Assembly (NCBI GenBank): GCA_945910005.1
Contig: OX246739.1
Coordinates: 6,974,001-7,038,000 of the forward strand
DNA from: Isoperla grammatica
Taxonomy: Eukaryota > Arthropoda > Insecta > Plecoptera > Perlodidae
Length of the DNA: 64,000 nucleotides
Direction: 5' to 3'
The position numbers were made by a program, and so were the translations under genes. Positions 1 to 13,130 of the stretch are shown piece after piece. The notes below the pieces were generated by a model that made no database searches, was not told where the DNA came from, and was given only the letters and a program-made list of their open reading frames with translations. Numbering within the stretch: position 1 is the first letter of the stretch; every line of letters begins with the position of its first letter.

Positions 1-3000
1 AAGTAAGTAGTGGCTGTTAAATCTATGAGAACATGTCTAGCAGACATGCAAGTGTTGAAAACATCTGTAGGTCACCTATATTTCTCTGTACACAGGAAGA
101 AATAAAGTCGACGCCTTCACATTTCTACCGGTACATTAAAAATCATGGTACGGTGATCAACCCGGTAAATAAATGGTCGTACCCGTTCAGAAATCTAGAG
201 TTGACCTAAACCTGCATGATTCTTGTTTTGAACGTAAAACGCGAGTAACCGATTGGTATGTTTAAGTGCAGCAAGGACAATATTGTGAGACGATTATATG
301 GTTTAAGATCGCATTCCAGTCTACACTTTGACAAACCGAACGTTTTGGTTTGTATACAACCAAGATTTATATTAACAAATGATTCGTATTTTATGTTATA
401 TGTACACCATACCCAGCATAGCCAGCCTTACACAATATAATATACAATTGAATTAAATTAAACAGCAACCGCTCCCTAGAAACCTCCAAACTACAGAAAA
501 ACAAACAAACTTCCAATCTTCCATTCAAAGCAAAGCTAGTGCACTCCTTACAGTGAGCTATAACAAGCAGGTATTGTGAATTACGTTGAAATATATCGCG
601 TAGAGCGACATTTTCTTCTGAGAATGTTGGATCACATTGCTTGTTAGCGCGCCCGAACGTTGTCTCTGTGTTGAAGGTTGGGTGTGATTTGAGATGGACT
701 TGTGTTTCGTTCAGAGTCTTTGACAGTGACTAATAAGTGTGACCTCGCCGATAGGTAGAACCAAGTGGAGAAACCTTGTTTTTAAATCGTGAAACAAATC
801 GCACAAAATGAAGTAAAACAGTAGTAGATTTGTGGCCATTATCTCGCCTATGTAGCCTACATTTTACATTCAAAGCTTCTTCCTTTTCTCTTTAGGGTGA
901 CTGATTTCGTCATTGTTTATGAGTATTATAATTGATGGTATAACTTGTACTTGTTCTTACCAACAAACCGTTGGGCCACAAAACTTCGTCAGCTTCGTCA
1001 ACATCTAGTTCTAAAACTACAACCACTTTACTTCAATGAAATATGGTAGGTTGCGATTGTGTTAAACCGAAATATAAATACATAGTCAATCAAACTGTTT
1101 TTAAGCTCGATTTAGTTGTTGAATATTGCACAATGCACGTTGAGATATAATAATTGTCACACAGAAACTACCCACTATGACCATTGTTATCTCTTCACAT
1201 AAACAATTACACACTACACAGGTCCAGATTTGCGTAGATAGTATGTTGTGATAGCAATAACTATCATATGACGTTTCCGTGACGGGAAGTCGAGCCCAGG
1301 ATTATCCGGTAATTTATTTGTGTAATTGATAACAAGTAACCCTTTCCATTCCACTATGTAGCACGAAAATGAAGATTTCTACTTTGAATTACGTAAGGAT
1401 GCAATTTTTCGCGTGCTCTTCCTGACTGTGAGCATGACTCTAATCGTCTTAAGAGGCTCACTCGGAAATAAATCAAACGTAAAACCAAGTTAAGGGAGGC
1501 AATCCCCCCCCCCCCCCCCTTATTTCTCACTTCCTTCCTCTCTTGAGTTTATTTCCTCTGTAGAATCAAGATTCGTGTGATCCGTTTCTCAGTCTTATTT
1601 TCTCGTACGTGTCTCTCTGTCTGCCCAAGTCCGGCCTCAGCTGTCCCTGTCCCTGTCTCTGCCGAGGTCCGGCCGCTGTCACGGACATCTGCGATTGCGA
1701 CTCCAATGCGATTCCGGTCGCGTGAAACGTCCACGAAGACAACCGCTACGAATTAGGTCGTACCCACGTCTTGGAATACAAAGCAGTTGCATTCGAACTG
1801 CGGCTATTGACTTTCAGCAGCGCTTGGGTCACTTATACAAAACGATTGAGCACTGCATGCAACGGGGCAACTGCACACTACTGTACTGTGTGTTTAACTG
1901 CTCAGACGGCTTTGTACGTACATTAGTTTCTAGACATAAAGAAAATAGACTATCACACGTAGAGTTTAAATGTACTGATCTGGATAAAGAAACTACCCTC
2001 GTTCACATAACAGTGAATAAATGTAATTGTGATTAATAATTGCATTGTGAAGCATTGTTTAGCCATGGATTGTGATACCTCATCCATTAGGTCAGTAATA
2101 AGGAAATAATTTGATTATTTTATTCAATGTGTGATTGGAACAAAGTAGTCATGTTAATATTTCTATGTAATGAAATATACTCGAGATCTTTTTATTAGAA
2201 AAATCACAAGAGAAAGCTGTAAAAGATGACCAATTAATTATATACTGCGTGTACTTTCAGTTTGGGGGGGAGGGTGCGTGTGGTGTATACGTAAGGGTCA
2301 GATGATCGTTTTGAAAATGCTTTCAGGTCCATGACGAGTTTCTATAGAGAGTTTGTAAAGACCTTTCTACTCGTGTGTACAGGCACAGTGCCTACTTGCG
2401 CGCTGGGAAACCCTTCACTTGTTTTATAGAAAGTATAACGGGCGCGATCTACATTACAGAATACCGGGTCCTCTCAATTCATGCAGACTGGTAGATGAAA
2501 CATGAAAATATCGATATTGTTCAAACAGGAATCACGATTGTAACACTGTAATGTAAACCAATTAGCATAAAGGGTGTCAATTGAATGAAGCTTGCAATTA
2601 TTGTAGTTTGAAAATGATGCTAAAATATCAACAGTGGGCATTTTCTAACAGTATGATATGTCGGTTGGAAAAGTAAAAGTTCAGCTCGGAAATGGGGCTG
2701 TTTTGCTGACCACAACGGTACTTACAAGAAAATTAACACTCCTTTTGTTATATTTCAGCTTTTCTTCCATTTGAATCCTATCTTTGAACAGAAAATAAGA
2801 AAAACTGTTTTAACGTGAGATAAGAATAATAGGTTTCTTTTAACCGTTCCTTACGAGAACCAAACCGCTAGTTGCCTTAAGCCATGCCTGCGATTATAAA
2901 GACTCAGCGCAAATCACATTTTACGGTCTTATCAAAAGTTAACATTATTTCACAGAATCATAGTTCTCACAGAAAAACTAAAGCTAATTGGTACAAGAAG

Positions 3001-3732
3001 ATTTATTATAGTTTGTCATCTTCTTTTTACGCCAGATTGTAATCTTGAAAAGAAAAGATATGATAGTTTGATAACCAATAACCATAGTTATGCAAACAGG
3101 CAATTGTGACTATAAAGGAACATACGTCATGTACTATCACAGACTATGGAGACCTCATACCTAACTAAAATTCTCACCTAACATTGTTTCAAAGGAGTTG
3201 TTGTATAAAGTATTCTCTTATTTCAGTGAACGTACCTCAAACTGAGCTCCGTGGATTATTGAAACTATACTGCCTTGTTCATGAAACCCTTGAGGCTTTT
3301 TGGAATAACAAAGCGTTTTGGTAAAATCAGGGAAGATGTAATATCGTTATTAAAATCCTTCAAACAGAACCAATATTGCATATTTCATAATACAATCTAG
3401 CCTTTGACATTGTCAACCCAACGTATATAATCTTCATAAATACCGATATATATATCCTAACTAAATCGATGACAGGACAAAGGCACAGAATAGAATCCTT
3501 TTCTCTTCCATTTTAATTTGATGCTCCAATATGAATTGGCCATCGTAAACGTAGGGGCACGTTTTCATAACTGTTTTTAGAACTAGTTTCATTGTGAAGA
3601 ATGTTTTCAGTAGCAGAGTATTTGTCAAAAACAATGGAATTCGTTCCATCGTTTCCCATTGGTGCTTTGTTCAGCGTTTATCGTTGGCAATTGTCACTAA
3701 TGTACCCCTACATCGCCCCTTGATAGTGTGTT
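1..3732. other. Non-coding stretch
   Basis: AT-rich sequence with no supported gene. The longest open frames (up to 113 codons at 1695-2036) lack recognisable domains or splice context. It probably belongs to an intron or the upstream flank of the Ig gene, which cannot be proved here. Confidence 0.6.
1504..1519. repeat. Poly-C tract (16)
   Basis: One of several long G/C homopolymers in an otherwise AT-rich window. Confidence 0.95.
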
Positions 3733-4277
3733 GGCCCTCATAGTAGGCCCTCATAGTCGGCCCTCATAGTCGGCCCTCTTAGTCGGCCCTCATAGTCGGC
3801 CCTCATAGTCGGCACTCATAGTCGGCACTCATAGTCGGCTCTCATAGTCGGCCCTCATAGTCGGCCCTCATAGTCGGCACTCATAGTCGGCCCTCATAGT
3901 CGGCCCTCATAGTCGGCCCTCATAGTCGGCCCTCATAGTCGGCCCTCATAGTCGGCACTCATAGTCGGCACTCATAGTCGGCACTCATAGTCGGCACTCA
4001 TAGTCGGCCCTCATAGTCGGCTCTCATAGTCGGCCCTCATAGTCGGCCCTCATAGTCGGCCCTCATAGTCGGCCCTCATAGTCGGCCCTCATAGTCGGCA
4101 CTCATAGTCGGCCCTCATAGTCGGCACTCATAGTCGGCACTCATAGTCGGCACTCATAGTCGGCTCTCATAGTCGGCTCTCATAGTCGGCCCTCATAGTC
4201 GGCACTCATAGTCGGCACTCATAGTCGGCCCTCATAGTCGGCACTCATAGTCGGCACTCATAGTCGGCACTCATAGT
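3733..4277. repeat. 13-bp minisatellite, about 42 copies
   Basis: The unit TCATAGTCGGCCC is repeated about 42 times, with C/A/T variation in the GGCCC/GGCAC/GGCTC part and slightly diverged first copies (GTTGGCCC, AGTAGGCCC). The variant types are interspersed, consistent with slippage or unequal exchange. No open frame or known motif is evident. It is GC-richer than its surroundings. Confidence 0.95.
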
Positions 4278-4642
4278 TCAGGGGCGATCAACCGTCATGG
4301 GTGCATCATCAGTCAGATCGATGACGACGATGATTATGTATAAGCTTTACATCTCATATATTGGCAAGTGGCAGCGATGCTAATCGAGACGATGGACGAG
4401 TGAATTGTTATAAGCGCCAGATTATATCTCATTGTGCATCTCACGGATAGGACATTTTGCCACCTCATTATAACTGAGTATATCTAAGAATAGTGGGAAG
4501 GAATGTTGGAGGGATATTTTATGTAATTTATTACTCGCATAAGCATGGGGGTCGGACATGTTAGCAGTGAGGTGTAGATGTAGCCAGATCCCTGCGTGTT
4601 GAGGACTGACTCATGTGTGATTGAGGCTAATGCTTGTTGCAC

Positions 4643-4789
4643 TACATGCACGTCGACGAGCGCCGAGCGCCGAAAGTTGATGATCCGACCAATCAGGGCG
4701 AAGCGGCGCTTGCTAGCGCCGAAGTTGGTTGGTTCCAACTTCTTCGGATCATCTACTTCCGGCGCTCGGCGCTCGTCGACGTCCATGTA
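4643..4789. repeat. Fold-back element: 46-bp inverted repeat enclosing two smaller hairpins
   Basis: Arms 4643-4688 and 4744-4789 are complementary at about 43 of 46 positions, including GTCGACGAGCGCCGAGCGCC. Between them are two further hairpins: CGGCGCT-TGCT-AGCGCCG (4694-4711) and GAAGTTGG-TTGGTT-CCAACTTC. The GC-rich block stands out in AT-rich DNA. It could be a miniature inverted-repeat (fold-back) transposon or a structured RNA; no target-site duplication was identified. Confidence 0.75.
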
Positions 4790-5852
4790 CTGAACTAAGC
4801 ATGAGTCTTCCTCCAGCTTCGTTGGCAGTCACAACTCAGAGACAGCCGTGTTGTCTCGGCGCTCCAACCAATGATGGTTTACACACCCAAAACAAAATAT
4901 TACTTAATTAATGCTGACGCTGTTTCAGACATGAATTCTCAGCTAAGCTCCCGTAAGATTTTATACCAACACCTGAAAAATCCATCTACATCTCCATCCT
5001 CTTTAGTTCGCATCTTCATGCGAGGAGTAATTGAAGAAAACTGAACAAAGCAAGAAATGGATCAATTTAGGTTATTTTCAAATACAAAAAAATTTGTTTC
5101 TGAACGTAGGCTAATAGGCAATATGTCTAAAAACTATTCGTCAAATAACTTTGCGAAATTAAAAACAAATGTACTCGTGTTGCGTCTGACACCTTTCAAC
5201 TAAATATTTAACCGTCCCCTAACTTGTCCATACCGAAGTAACTATGCACCAATCGGATGCCTTGAAATAGAATTATCTAACATCTAGTTATTTAGTTGGA
5301 AGTCATACAAAATTCCGGCGTTGACAAAGAGATTTAAAAGCACAAGTTGGCTGGCAAACACGAGAAAACACTCCAAACTCATCGACTGGGGAAACAAAAA
5401 TGGAAATACACACGTTTAAAGAAGACTATAACTGAAAACGTCCCCTGCCAGAAGGCAGAGTTCTCCGCGGAAGATAACTACATTATCGACTATAATACCG
5501 AGTAAGCAATCACACATTTCTTACCTGCACTTGTTAGTGTGCGACATTGCCGACAGGAGCCAAGCAGTGACGCTGTCTCGGTTGGGAAGCCTATACGTAA
5601 AAATATCAATATCTCAAAGACCCTTTGAAGCCAGTTAAAGCGTAAACGCAACGGTGAACCCCGACATGCATGGCTAGTATCATCTAAGAGACAGTATAGA
5701 CTACACAAGTCTTGGGATCGTCACCGGGTGATGAGCTCGGTTCCATAAACAGCGCGTTGCAGCGTGAATAACCTGAAACTTGGCTGAAACTAGTTTCTAT
5801 GACGTCACTAGCTAGAAGTTGAATTGCTCGTAGACAGCAAACTAGACATAGC

Positions 5853-5873
5853 GGGGGGGGGGGGGGGGGGGGG
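5853..5873. repeat. Poly-G tract (21)
   Basis: Longest G homopolymer in the window, flanked by AT-rich DNA. It could form a G-quadruplex, and its length may be inexact in the assembly. Confidence 0.95.
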
Positions 5874-6303
5874 ATTTGGTAACATATCAATATTAATCCG
5901 TAACTTAAAGAACACAACTTATAATAAGATAGTCGAATCATTATGAAAGAACACTTTATGGTAACTTTTCGTTTCTTACTATTCTGAAACATTTTTTATT
6001 AAAACATTGCTAGCTTACAACAGATTCCTTAACTAGATTTCCTAGAGATTTTTGCTATAATGAAATTTTTCACTAAAAAGTGCTGTAAATCTAGGGTAAC
6101 TACAGTAATTAGCTGCATGCGGCTGCACCTGCTCTGCTTACCTCCCGTAACACAGCCCATTCTCAGCGCAGTTTCGCATTCTGTACAGGTTGAGTGAAGG
6201 GTTAGGAGGGGGGGAGGGGGGGGGGAGTGAGGGGAGACTCCGCACACTGAGAGCACTGCATAAATAAATAACGTTATCAGAAATTAAACCAAGATACACA
6301 GAC

Positions 6304-6351
6304 GCACACGCACACGCACACGCACACGCACACGCACACGCACACGCACAC
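6304..6351. repeat. (CACACG)n microsatellite
   Basis: Eight hexamer repeats of CACACG. Open frames across it are by-products. Confidence 0.95.
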
Positions 6352-8516
6352 CAGACGAACGTTGCAATACAAGTGTGTCGGCAATTTCTGCTTTCACGGC
6401 AAGAAAACGAACGTAAAAGAGAAATTTTTGGATCAAGACTACTATAGGCATGTTTCACCAATAAACTAGTTCAATAACCAGGTTAACTATATAGTTAACT
6501 TGTACTGGATTTTAAATGTTTTGTTAAAATTCTGACAATATTAGAACGATTTTGACTTTTTTCACAAACATATATGAATACTTGGTTCCCTCGTAATATC
6601 GCATCTCACCACTACAGTTAACCTCGATGCATAGAATTAATGTGTCACCCATTATCGCAGGCCCATGTTTACACAATAAACAAAACAACAACTTGAGCCA
6701 CGGAAATCAATATAATTGCAGTTTCAGCCTCACATGAACCAAAATGTGTATTTTCTAGTTTCCCTCAGCTAAATGATAAATGGTACACGGATTACCGACT
6801 AAACCTACAGCCTCGTATAGCTTGCTGCAAACACGTGCATTGTTTACTCGGGGGCAACTCAATTTATACGGGTTATCTGTTCTAATTCCTATCAAAATAT
6901 CATAATGTTCACTGTAAATATATGATTACTTGTAATTTACGAGAATATAATGATGTGCCCTACTATCCCAGCCCAGTCATATAGCAACAAATACAAACGG
7001 GAAATCATAACGTAGCTTTGCAACCGCTATAATTGGAGCCAGCCTCTTGACACTGGGTAGCTTAGCATCGTTATTCGTTCGTTTAGGGACCACTTATATT
7101 TTTTATGGCACAGTTAAAAGTTTTGAACTGTGTTGTGGATTCGAATGGTTTAAATTAATTATTAAAGTGGAGTTCAGAGTTCTCAAACAGTCAAGATTAT
7201 TGTACAAGACGTGATGAACGTACGGAAATAGTCTACCTTGCAACAAAGCGTATTTCACGACTACTATTACTGACTATGGGGCTGACTAACTAATGAGTAA
7301 TTGTTTATTCGACCATGTCTATGCGGGTTTGGTATCTATTCTCTGTGACAGTACCGAGTAAACTCAAGACAAAATAGTGCAAACAAAATAATCATCAATA
7401 TTTAATTTGTACATTCATGTATACGAAATGTAACTGTACCAAAATACCCGCCTATAATGATGCCACACTTTGATTACATTATAGATTAAAGACGGTTTGT
7501 TATTAAAAAAACAACATTCAAGCTTGTATCAAAACATGAATGCAAAAGTTCAAGGTTGTCTAATAGCAACCGTCCACTGTAACGACCAATATAATATGAG
7601 GTGAAAACATTGATTCGCCCATTAAAAATACTACACAGCGATAACGAAACAAGGGCATGTGGCGCACTTAATCTAAACGATCAAGTTAGTGCTAACTTTA
7701 CACGGGTAATAACTATTCCAGTATTGCATTTTGCATGTGGCATTTTACGCAAGCGCTAACCAGTCCTGGCAAAGCGCATATTAGAGAGCAGTAGCACTGT
7801 CCAAACATCATTGTCCCTGTCAATTGATTTAATGTACTTACTTATACTTATTAAGGCCAGTATAGGGCACAACGCCCTCTTTAGTCTGATGAGTGATTAT
7901 GGATGAATGATAATGAGGAAGGGAGGAGGGGAAGCCTGGTACCGGCACGTAGCCTACTCCTGTCGAAAGTGTAGTCATACGCAATACACAATACAACTGA
8001 TTGGTTAGAAATTTCTTACCTAAAATTTAATTTCCTTAAATTAATTTTATTAAAATTTCTTGTGTAAATGAGTTTAGACAAACACGTTGAGTGCGCCACT
8101 GAGAGCTGTTGTCACTAGCCAGTCTAGTCTAGGTTGTCAGTGTTTGGATACTCTAAAGATGCACATGAGGGTCACCAAGTTACAACATCCAGGCCCGGAA
8201 ACGGATGTGCGTTCCTTGTAAGTCCGTATCCAGATTATGTTGTGCTTGTCCCTTCCCTTCGTCTTAATAATGTCCGGCCTTTGTCTTTGTAACCGTCCGT
8301 GCTGTGCTCAACTGGCCGAGGCTTCTCGAGCTAAATGCTTTTCCATCGTCCACCAACCGGTGCACGTGCACTTAACCTGGAAGTTGACCGTGGTAAACTA
8401 CGGCACTGATGGAAACAGAATGCGCCCAATCGAAATGCCCAACTCAAGCAGCCCAACACGATGGTTTTTTTCTGCTAGCCTGTTGATTTCTATTTTATGC
8501 ATTGCAACGAACATAT

Positions 8517-8665
8517 TAGTTCAAATGGCTCAGCGGTAAGACGCGACTCTAATTCTGGAGGTGGTGGGTTCGGTACCGGTCGCCAGCAATCCCGACAGAA
8601 GGTTTTCCCCGGTCAGAATTTGCGAATTCTGGAATTGAGCTCAATATTATCTACTGCCAAGAGTG
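8517..8665 (+). mobile_element. tRNA-derived SINE-like element
   Basis: A box-A-like TGGCTCAGCGG (8526-8536) and a box-B-like GGTTCGGTACC (8567-8577) are spaced as in a tRNA-type RNA polymerase III promoter. They are followed by a non-tRNA body containing GCAATCCCGACAG and GGTTTTCCCCGGT. The body matches two other copies in this window (minus strand near 12.95-13.1 kb and a fragment near 10.15-10.25 kb), which shows it is dispersed. The 3' end is unclear. Confidence 0.65.
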
Positions 8666-9770
8666 CTTCTTGATTCGGGACGGACTGTAGCTCATATTTA
8701 TGCTTCTCGCTCTCAGAATATGTTTCTATTGAAAGAATGGCTTTTCACTTGTGTGGAACTTCGCTATCTCTCCTTCCATCTGTAGCTAGTGTGTCTCTTT
8801 GACCTAACGCTACTCCTTATATTGTTCCATGTATTATCCCCTACAGTAGCTTGCAGTGCGTTCTCTCTCGCACGCTGATTCTGTTTGTTTTACGACACTT
8901 TTAAGGTCCACTAAGCTCGTAAGTAGATTCAAGGTTTGGTCACCCATGGTAGGGGTGTGTTCGCATTGCACAACTCTGATAACAGACGTTTTCCCTCTCT
9001 TTTTCCACGTTATCATCCATGGGCTGCTTTGACACAGCTCTCTTGATTATTTTCTCTTACTGTCAGTCTTTTCTTTTCTGCGTATCATTTACAAGGAATA
9101 TCCGCTTACGCCCTTCCTCGTTCTCCGGCTGTGATATGTGCGACGCCCACGCATACGCCCACGCTCACAGTCTCGTGAGAGTGGTGGATCAACTCGGGTT
9201 ATTCTTAGGATGATTCAGCCACATCGTCCACCGGTCGTCCCAAGGATGACCTACAAACGTCCTTGAGCTATTTATAATGGATTTTACCCAATGGACAGTG
9301 ATAAACATCATCATGCCATGTCATAGTTCCCACGTGACGTCACAGCGGCCATGATTGCGACACAATTGATTCGGACCAATCCTAGATAATTGGAAAATAC
9401 TATTGAAATTTAATAAATAAGCCTATAATTTATAACTTAAAAAGTAAACATAAGAAATAAACAAATAAAATATTAACACACATACCAATTTATCTCAAAA
9501 ACAAAGTCAATTTTAAAGAACTAAGATCTTCTGTGTTCTACTCTTAGGTTCTACCACAACAGCCTTCAATTGTTTCTCCATGGTAACGTCAAAGTTTGAT
9601 CACAAATGTGGCCGCTACGCGCAAAGATGTGACGTACGTGGTCGTGCAACCTATGAATAGGCAACGCGTTAGTTTGCAGTTCAGTATTTGTTTGAAAGTT
9701 CAATGTAGGCGAACCAAATACGGTAAGTTGTGTATCTATCATATGATGACATATAATCGAAATGTATTCT

Positions 9771-9780
9771 TCATCATCAT

Positions 9781-9837
<57 letters not shown>
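9771..9837. repeat. (CAT)n trinucleotide microsatellite
   Basis: About 22 CAT repeats with one interruption (CATAAT). The poly-Ile or poly-Asp frames read through it are not genes. Confidence 0.95.
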
Positions 9838-10144
9838 GCCCCATTGTGTATTTGTTGTAATTCTCGTCACTGGACTATAAATTATGTTTTGTTTGTAAAT
9901 TTGATGGATTTAAATCGTCTCCGAAATATACATCATTAGCGTGACATTGATGAGAAATCAGATTAGTTAATATTCAATTCAATATCCATTGGAATTATGA
10001 TAGTCTACTATGTAGTAGATACAGCTTATATCTTTAAACTGATTTCACTAAATGATTAAACAATATTCATTAATAACACTGTGATATAAATGATGACGCT
10101 AATAATTTCTCGCAGTACTAACAGCATATGGGTTTGGATGATTG

Positions 10145-10250
10145 TAAAGGAGTGTCCTAGAGCTGTAAGTAGGACTCAATCCCATATATTGTTGTGTGAA
10201 TAAGGAAAACTCGGGAGAAAACATAATTTAGGATTACCCGCACGGGAAAT
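10145..10250 (-). mobile_element. SINE-like 3' fragment
   Basis: On the minus strand, GGTAATCCTAAATTATG, TTTTCTCCCGAGTTTTCC and GGGATTGAGTCCTA line up with the post-tRNA body of the element at 12.95-13.1 kb. The promoter part is not recognisable. It is called on similarity to that copy only. Confidence 0.45.
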
Positions 10251-11157
10251 AGTCTCTTTCTGACATGTTATTCGAAGTTTCAAGTATTTTATTGTACGTT
10301 AATTAGATGTCGCTCCAATGCTTCTAAAACGTTTTCAATACAGTGTTTCTTTCGAATCAATCTTGAAGTAGCCGTCAAATAGCGAAGTTAAAAAGAAACA
10401 GTTAAAGAGAAACATCTCTCTTTACAAGTAGATAAGTAGAGATACCGTTGTGTAGCTTCTGGGAGTTCCCACGCTGACGTCACTCACAGATGAGGTGAAG
10501 AGTGAGAAGTAACAAGCGGGAACTGCCACAAGCTGCTCACAAGCTAACACAAGCTGCCACAAACTGCACTAGCTGCTCATGCTGTCTCTACTCTTTACTG
10601 TTTGCTCTGTCTGGACTATTTCTAACTCTTCGTCTGATGTGAGCTGTACTTATACTAAAGTACAATCGAGTACAATTTCCATCGTGGATCGAAACTCAAA
10701 TATTGTCTTGATTTGTGTGTACTGTTGTGTACTTACACTACCGCTATTCATTTCCATCTCAGTATTTCTGCAGCTACTGAAATACAGTGAGCTAAACGTA
10801 GTGATTGTTACAACTACAGAGTTAGTGTTAACTGGTTTGAGGGGACGTTCTAACGCCCGAACTGTGGAAGTAAAGTAAAGAAGACTAGAAGCCCATGGAA
10901 GAACTACCATAAAATGAAAAGAGCACGTTGATGCAGACCAGGATAATTCTAAATTGTTTATGTATCTCTTGTGAGCTCTTAAAATGTTCGGCGAAAATGA
11001 CAAAACCACGTCCCAGAAGATACATACGCAAATATCGCTAAAATGAAACAAAAAATACGCTAAAGTCACAAACACCACAAACAAAGGGTGTGGGAATACA
11101 TAATACAAAACACAAGCTTATCAACTCGGTATAGTATCAGTGGTAACTTTTGAAACG

Positions 11158-11198
11158 TTTTTTTTTTTTTTTTTTTTTTTTTAGTAGTAGTAGTAGTA
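11158..11198. repeat. Poly-T (25) followed by (AGT)5
   Basis: 25 T residues at 11158-11182 pass directly into AGT repeats. It could be the reverse complement of a retroelement tail, but nothing upstream confirms that. Confidence 0.9.
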
Positions 11199-12051
11199 AC
11201 TCGTCCACACGGTGTAAAGTCGTAAATGTTCCGTCGTTGTCGGCGTCATCGTTTAAAAATGTAAGCCCGCGTTTAAGCCGGACACATATCCCAGACCAGG
11301 AGAGCAGGATATAGGTCGTGGTGACGTAGAGCTTAGGCCTACTGCGCGGTGATGAAATAACTTCCTTCAAACAACGTTTTGTGGTTCTAATAAATTTAGA
11401 AGCGGCGGGTTTTTACGAGTACCGTAATAATAAACCCGAAAATATTCATAAACAGCATGCTGTATTTTTTCATTATACCCGTGTAGCTATGTAATATATT
11501 TGTGTGGCGTAAAAATCGTTTGGTTTCTTGTTATTTAAAACGGGTTGTCGATTACTTAAATAAATAAATATATACATAACGTATTTATCGATGTATTGTT
11601 TGATGCAATAATAAGAATTGTGTGATGGTTTAAATGGTTTAAGAAGGTTGTCTGTTGAATGAGACATTCAGGTGATGAGTTGTCTGAATTTAATGCATGC
11701 AGATCTGTGATTCATGCACTCAGCACTTACGTATGATAATATTATTTCCACTGAACAATTTTTAAATTAAATCTTAATAAAATTACATTTGTATCTATTA
11801 GGAATGTAACTTATATCGTTTACAAATTACGATTGTTTGGTTTAAGTCATGTTGAGGGAGTCCTGTCTATGGTCGTCTCGATTACCAAAAATAGGCCTAT
11901 ACACACAATTATACCTAATTCAGTAGGTTTTTTGTGTGTTATATTTCATATTTACTCGAGATAATTGTATACAATTATACAAGTTGGGCTTTCATTGGTA
12001 GATGAACCCCTTACAGTCACCCCTGCCCCCTTTTTACGCCACTGGGTCCCC

Positions 12052-12120
12052 CACTGAAAATCAGTTTCGTTACTGAGTTGGTATAGACTCTTAAGTGTGA
12101 ATTTATTAATTAATTTATTT
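12052..12120 (+). repeat. Dispersed 69-bp element, copy 1
   Basis: CACTGAAAATCAGTTTCGTT, ACTGAGTTGGTATAGACTC and TGTGAATTTATTAATTAA align with 63601-63663 with few differences and small gaps. The TTTATT-rich end suggests the 3' end of an old retroelement. Confidence 0.6.
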
Positions 12121-12944
12121 ACATAATCAAATCGTTGCATGGGGCTAATTGATTAGTATATTTAGGGTACACGTAGACATTTATGTAGATATTGGAACAG
12201 GTGGCCATTTAAGTTAAGCAATCGTGTAGAAGCAGACTTAAATTAGCATACTATTATTTACAGCTCTATAAAAGTACATAGTACCTACGTGGTACGTCAC
12301 GAGACTTATAAACAACGTACCAATCACGGCAGACTATTTGATCATTGAATGGCCTCATAATTGCAGCGAGCGTAATGTTAAGTGCAGTGCTAGCTTAACT
12401 GTCGAGCAAGCAATACACCCGTGACCTTCCGTTAGAGGCAGAAATAAACCAGACACACAATTACGAGACACGCAACACAAGGAAACTTACACGGTGAGGT
12501 CATCGTTTCTAAGGAAGATAAGACTGCAATAACAGATATGAATGTCAAGTAATATTAATTGTCTTACGTGTTGAAAACTATGTGTTTCGGTTTTTTTAAT
12601 TTTATGTATAGGCTATACAGTTAAACTATTCGAGGATATTATGATAAATGAAAATATGCCGATCCTGTACGAAGAAGAGATAATAACCAATATCGATTGA
12701 TTTGCTAGTTGCCAATGGCTAGATAATGATTGATATCATTGTGTATGGATATCTTTACAGAATAACAGTGAATTTTTTGTTTTATCAAGCTGAAACACTA
12801 CCACTTACGGTGATCGGATCACGTGATAAGTGGTTGATTAATTTTTTGTAGGAATCTCTGTTGTAGGTTGAGCTTTCATCTGAAGTTCCCACTTCAAGTG
12901 ACTAACTAGGAATATTCACGTGTTTGGAGAGTTATGAAGGGATT

Positions 12945-13105
12945 CCCGAGATTTATAGTAGCTAGGATTGTATCCCAGCATTCACACTGTGACTGAGGAA
13001 AACGTCGGAAAACCCTTGACTTAGGATTGCCGATAGCAGGAAGTGAACCAGCGACATCCCGTATTAGAGTCTAGCGTAAAACGCGTCTCGCTAATGGAAA
13101 TATGA
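12945..13105 (-). mobile_element. tRNA-derived SINE-like element, second copy
   Basis: Read on the minus strand it has ATTAGCGAGACGCG, then ACTCTAAT, box-B-like GGTTCACTTCC (13039-13049 on +), GGCAATCCTAAG and GGGTTTTCCGACGTTTTCC. These occur in the same order as in the copy at 8.52 kb, with substitutions and a short insertion. Divergence and the altered box B suggest an old insertion. It lies immediately beside the fold-back element at 13131-13215. Confidence 0.6.
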
Positions 13106-13130
13106 CGGTCTACATGAGTTAATGATTTTA

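Larger units (their letters stand above)
4790..8516. other. Non-coding stretch
   Basis: Contains the poly-G tract and the CACACG microsatellite. A probable interspersed repeat lies near 7840-7985 (GGGCACAACGCCCT hairpin followed by a GATGAATGATAATGAGG run), but I cannot identify its family. No gene supported. Confidence 0.5.

Noticed and set aside
1695..2036. 113-codon open frame with several cysteines
   Set aside because: No recognisable domain or splice context, so it cannot be supported as a gene.
8237..8539. 100-codon open frame with a hydrophobic start resembling a signal peptide
   Set aside because: No domain, no cysteine pattern or repeat support, and its end runs into the SINE-like element's box A. 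Most likely chance.
8526..8600. Functional tRNA gene
   Set aside because: Box A and box B are present, but the sequence does not fold into a convincing cloverleaf and continues into a dispersed non-tRNA body, so it is a SINE-like element.
9331..9343. CACGTGACGTCAC as a promoter element (E-box plus CRE-like palindrome)
   Set aside because: No gene or transcription start can be tied to it, and similar TGACGTCA sites occur elsewhere in the window (for example about 10472 and 62162).
10650..11108. 152-codon open frame on the minus strand
   Set aside because: Compositionally random protein with no motif. Open frames of this length are expected by chance in 64 kb.
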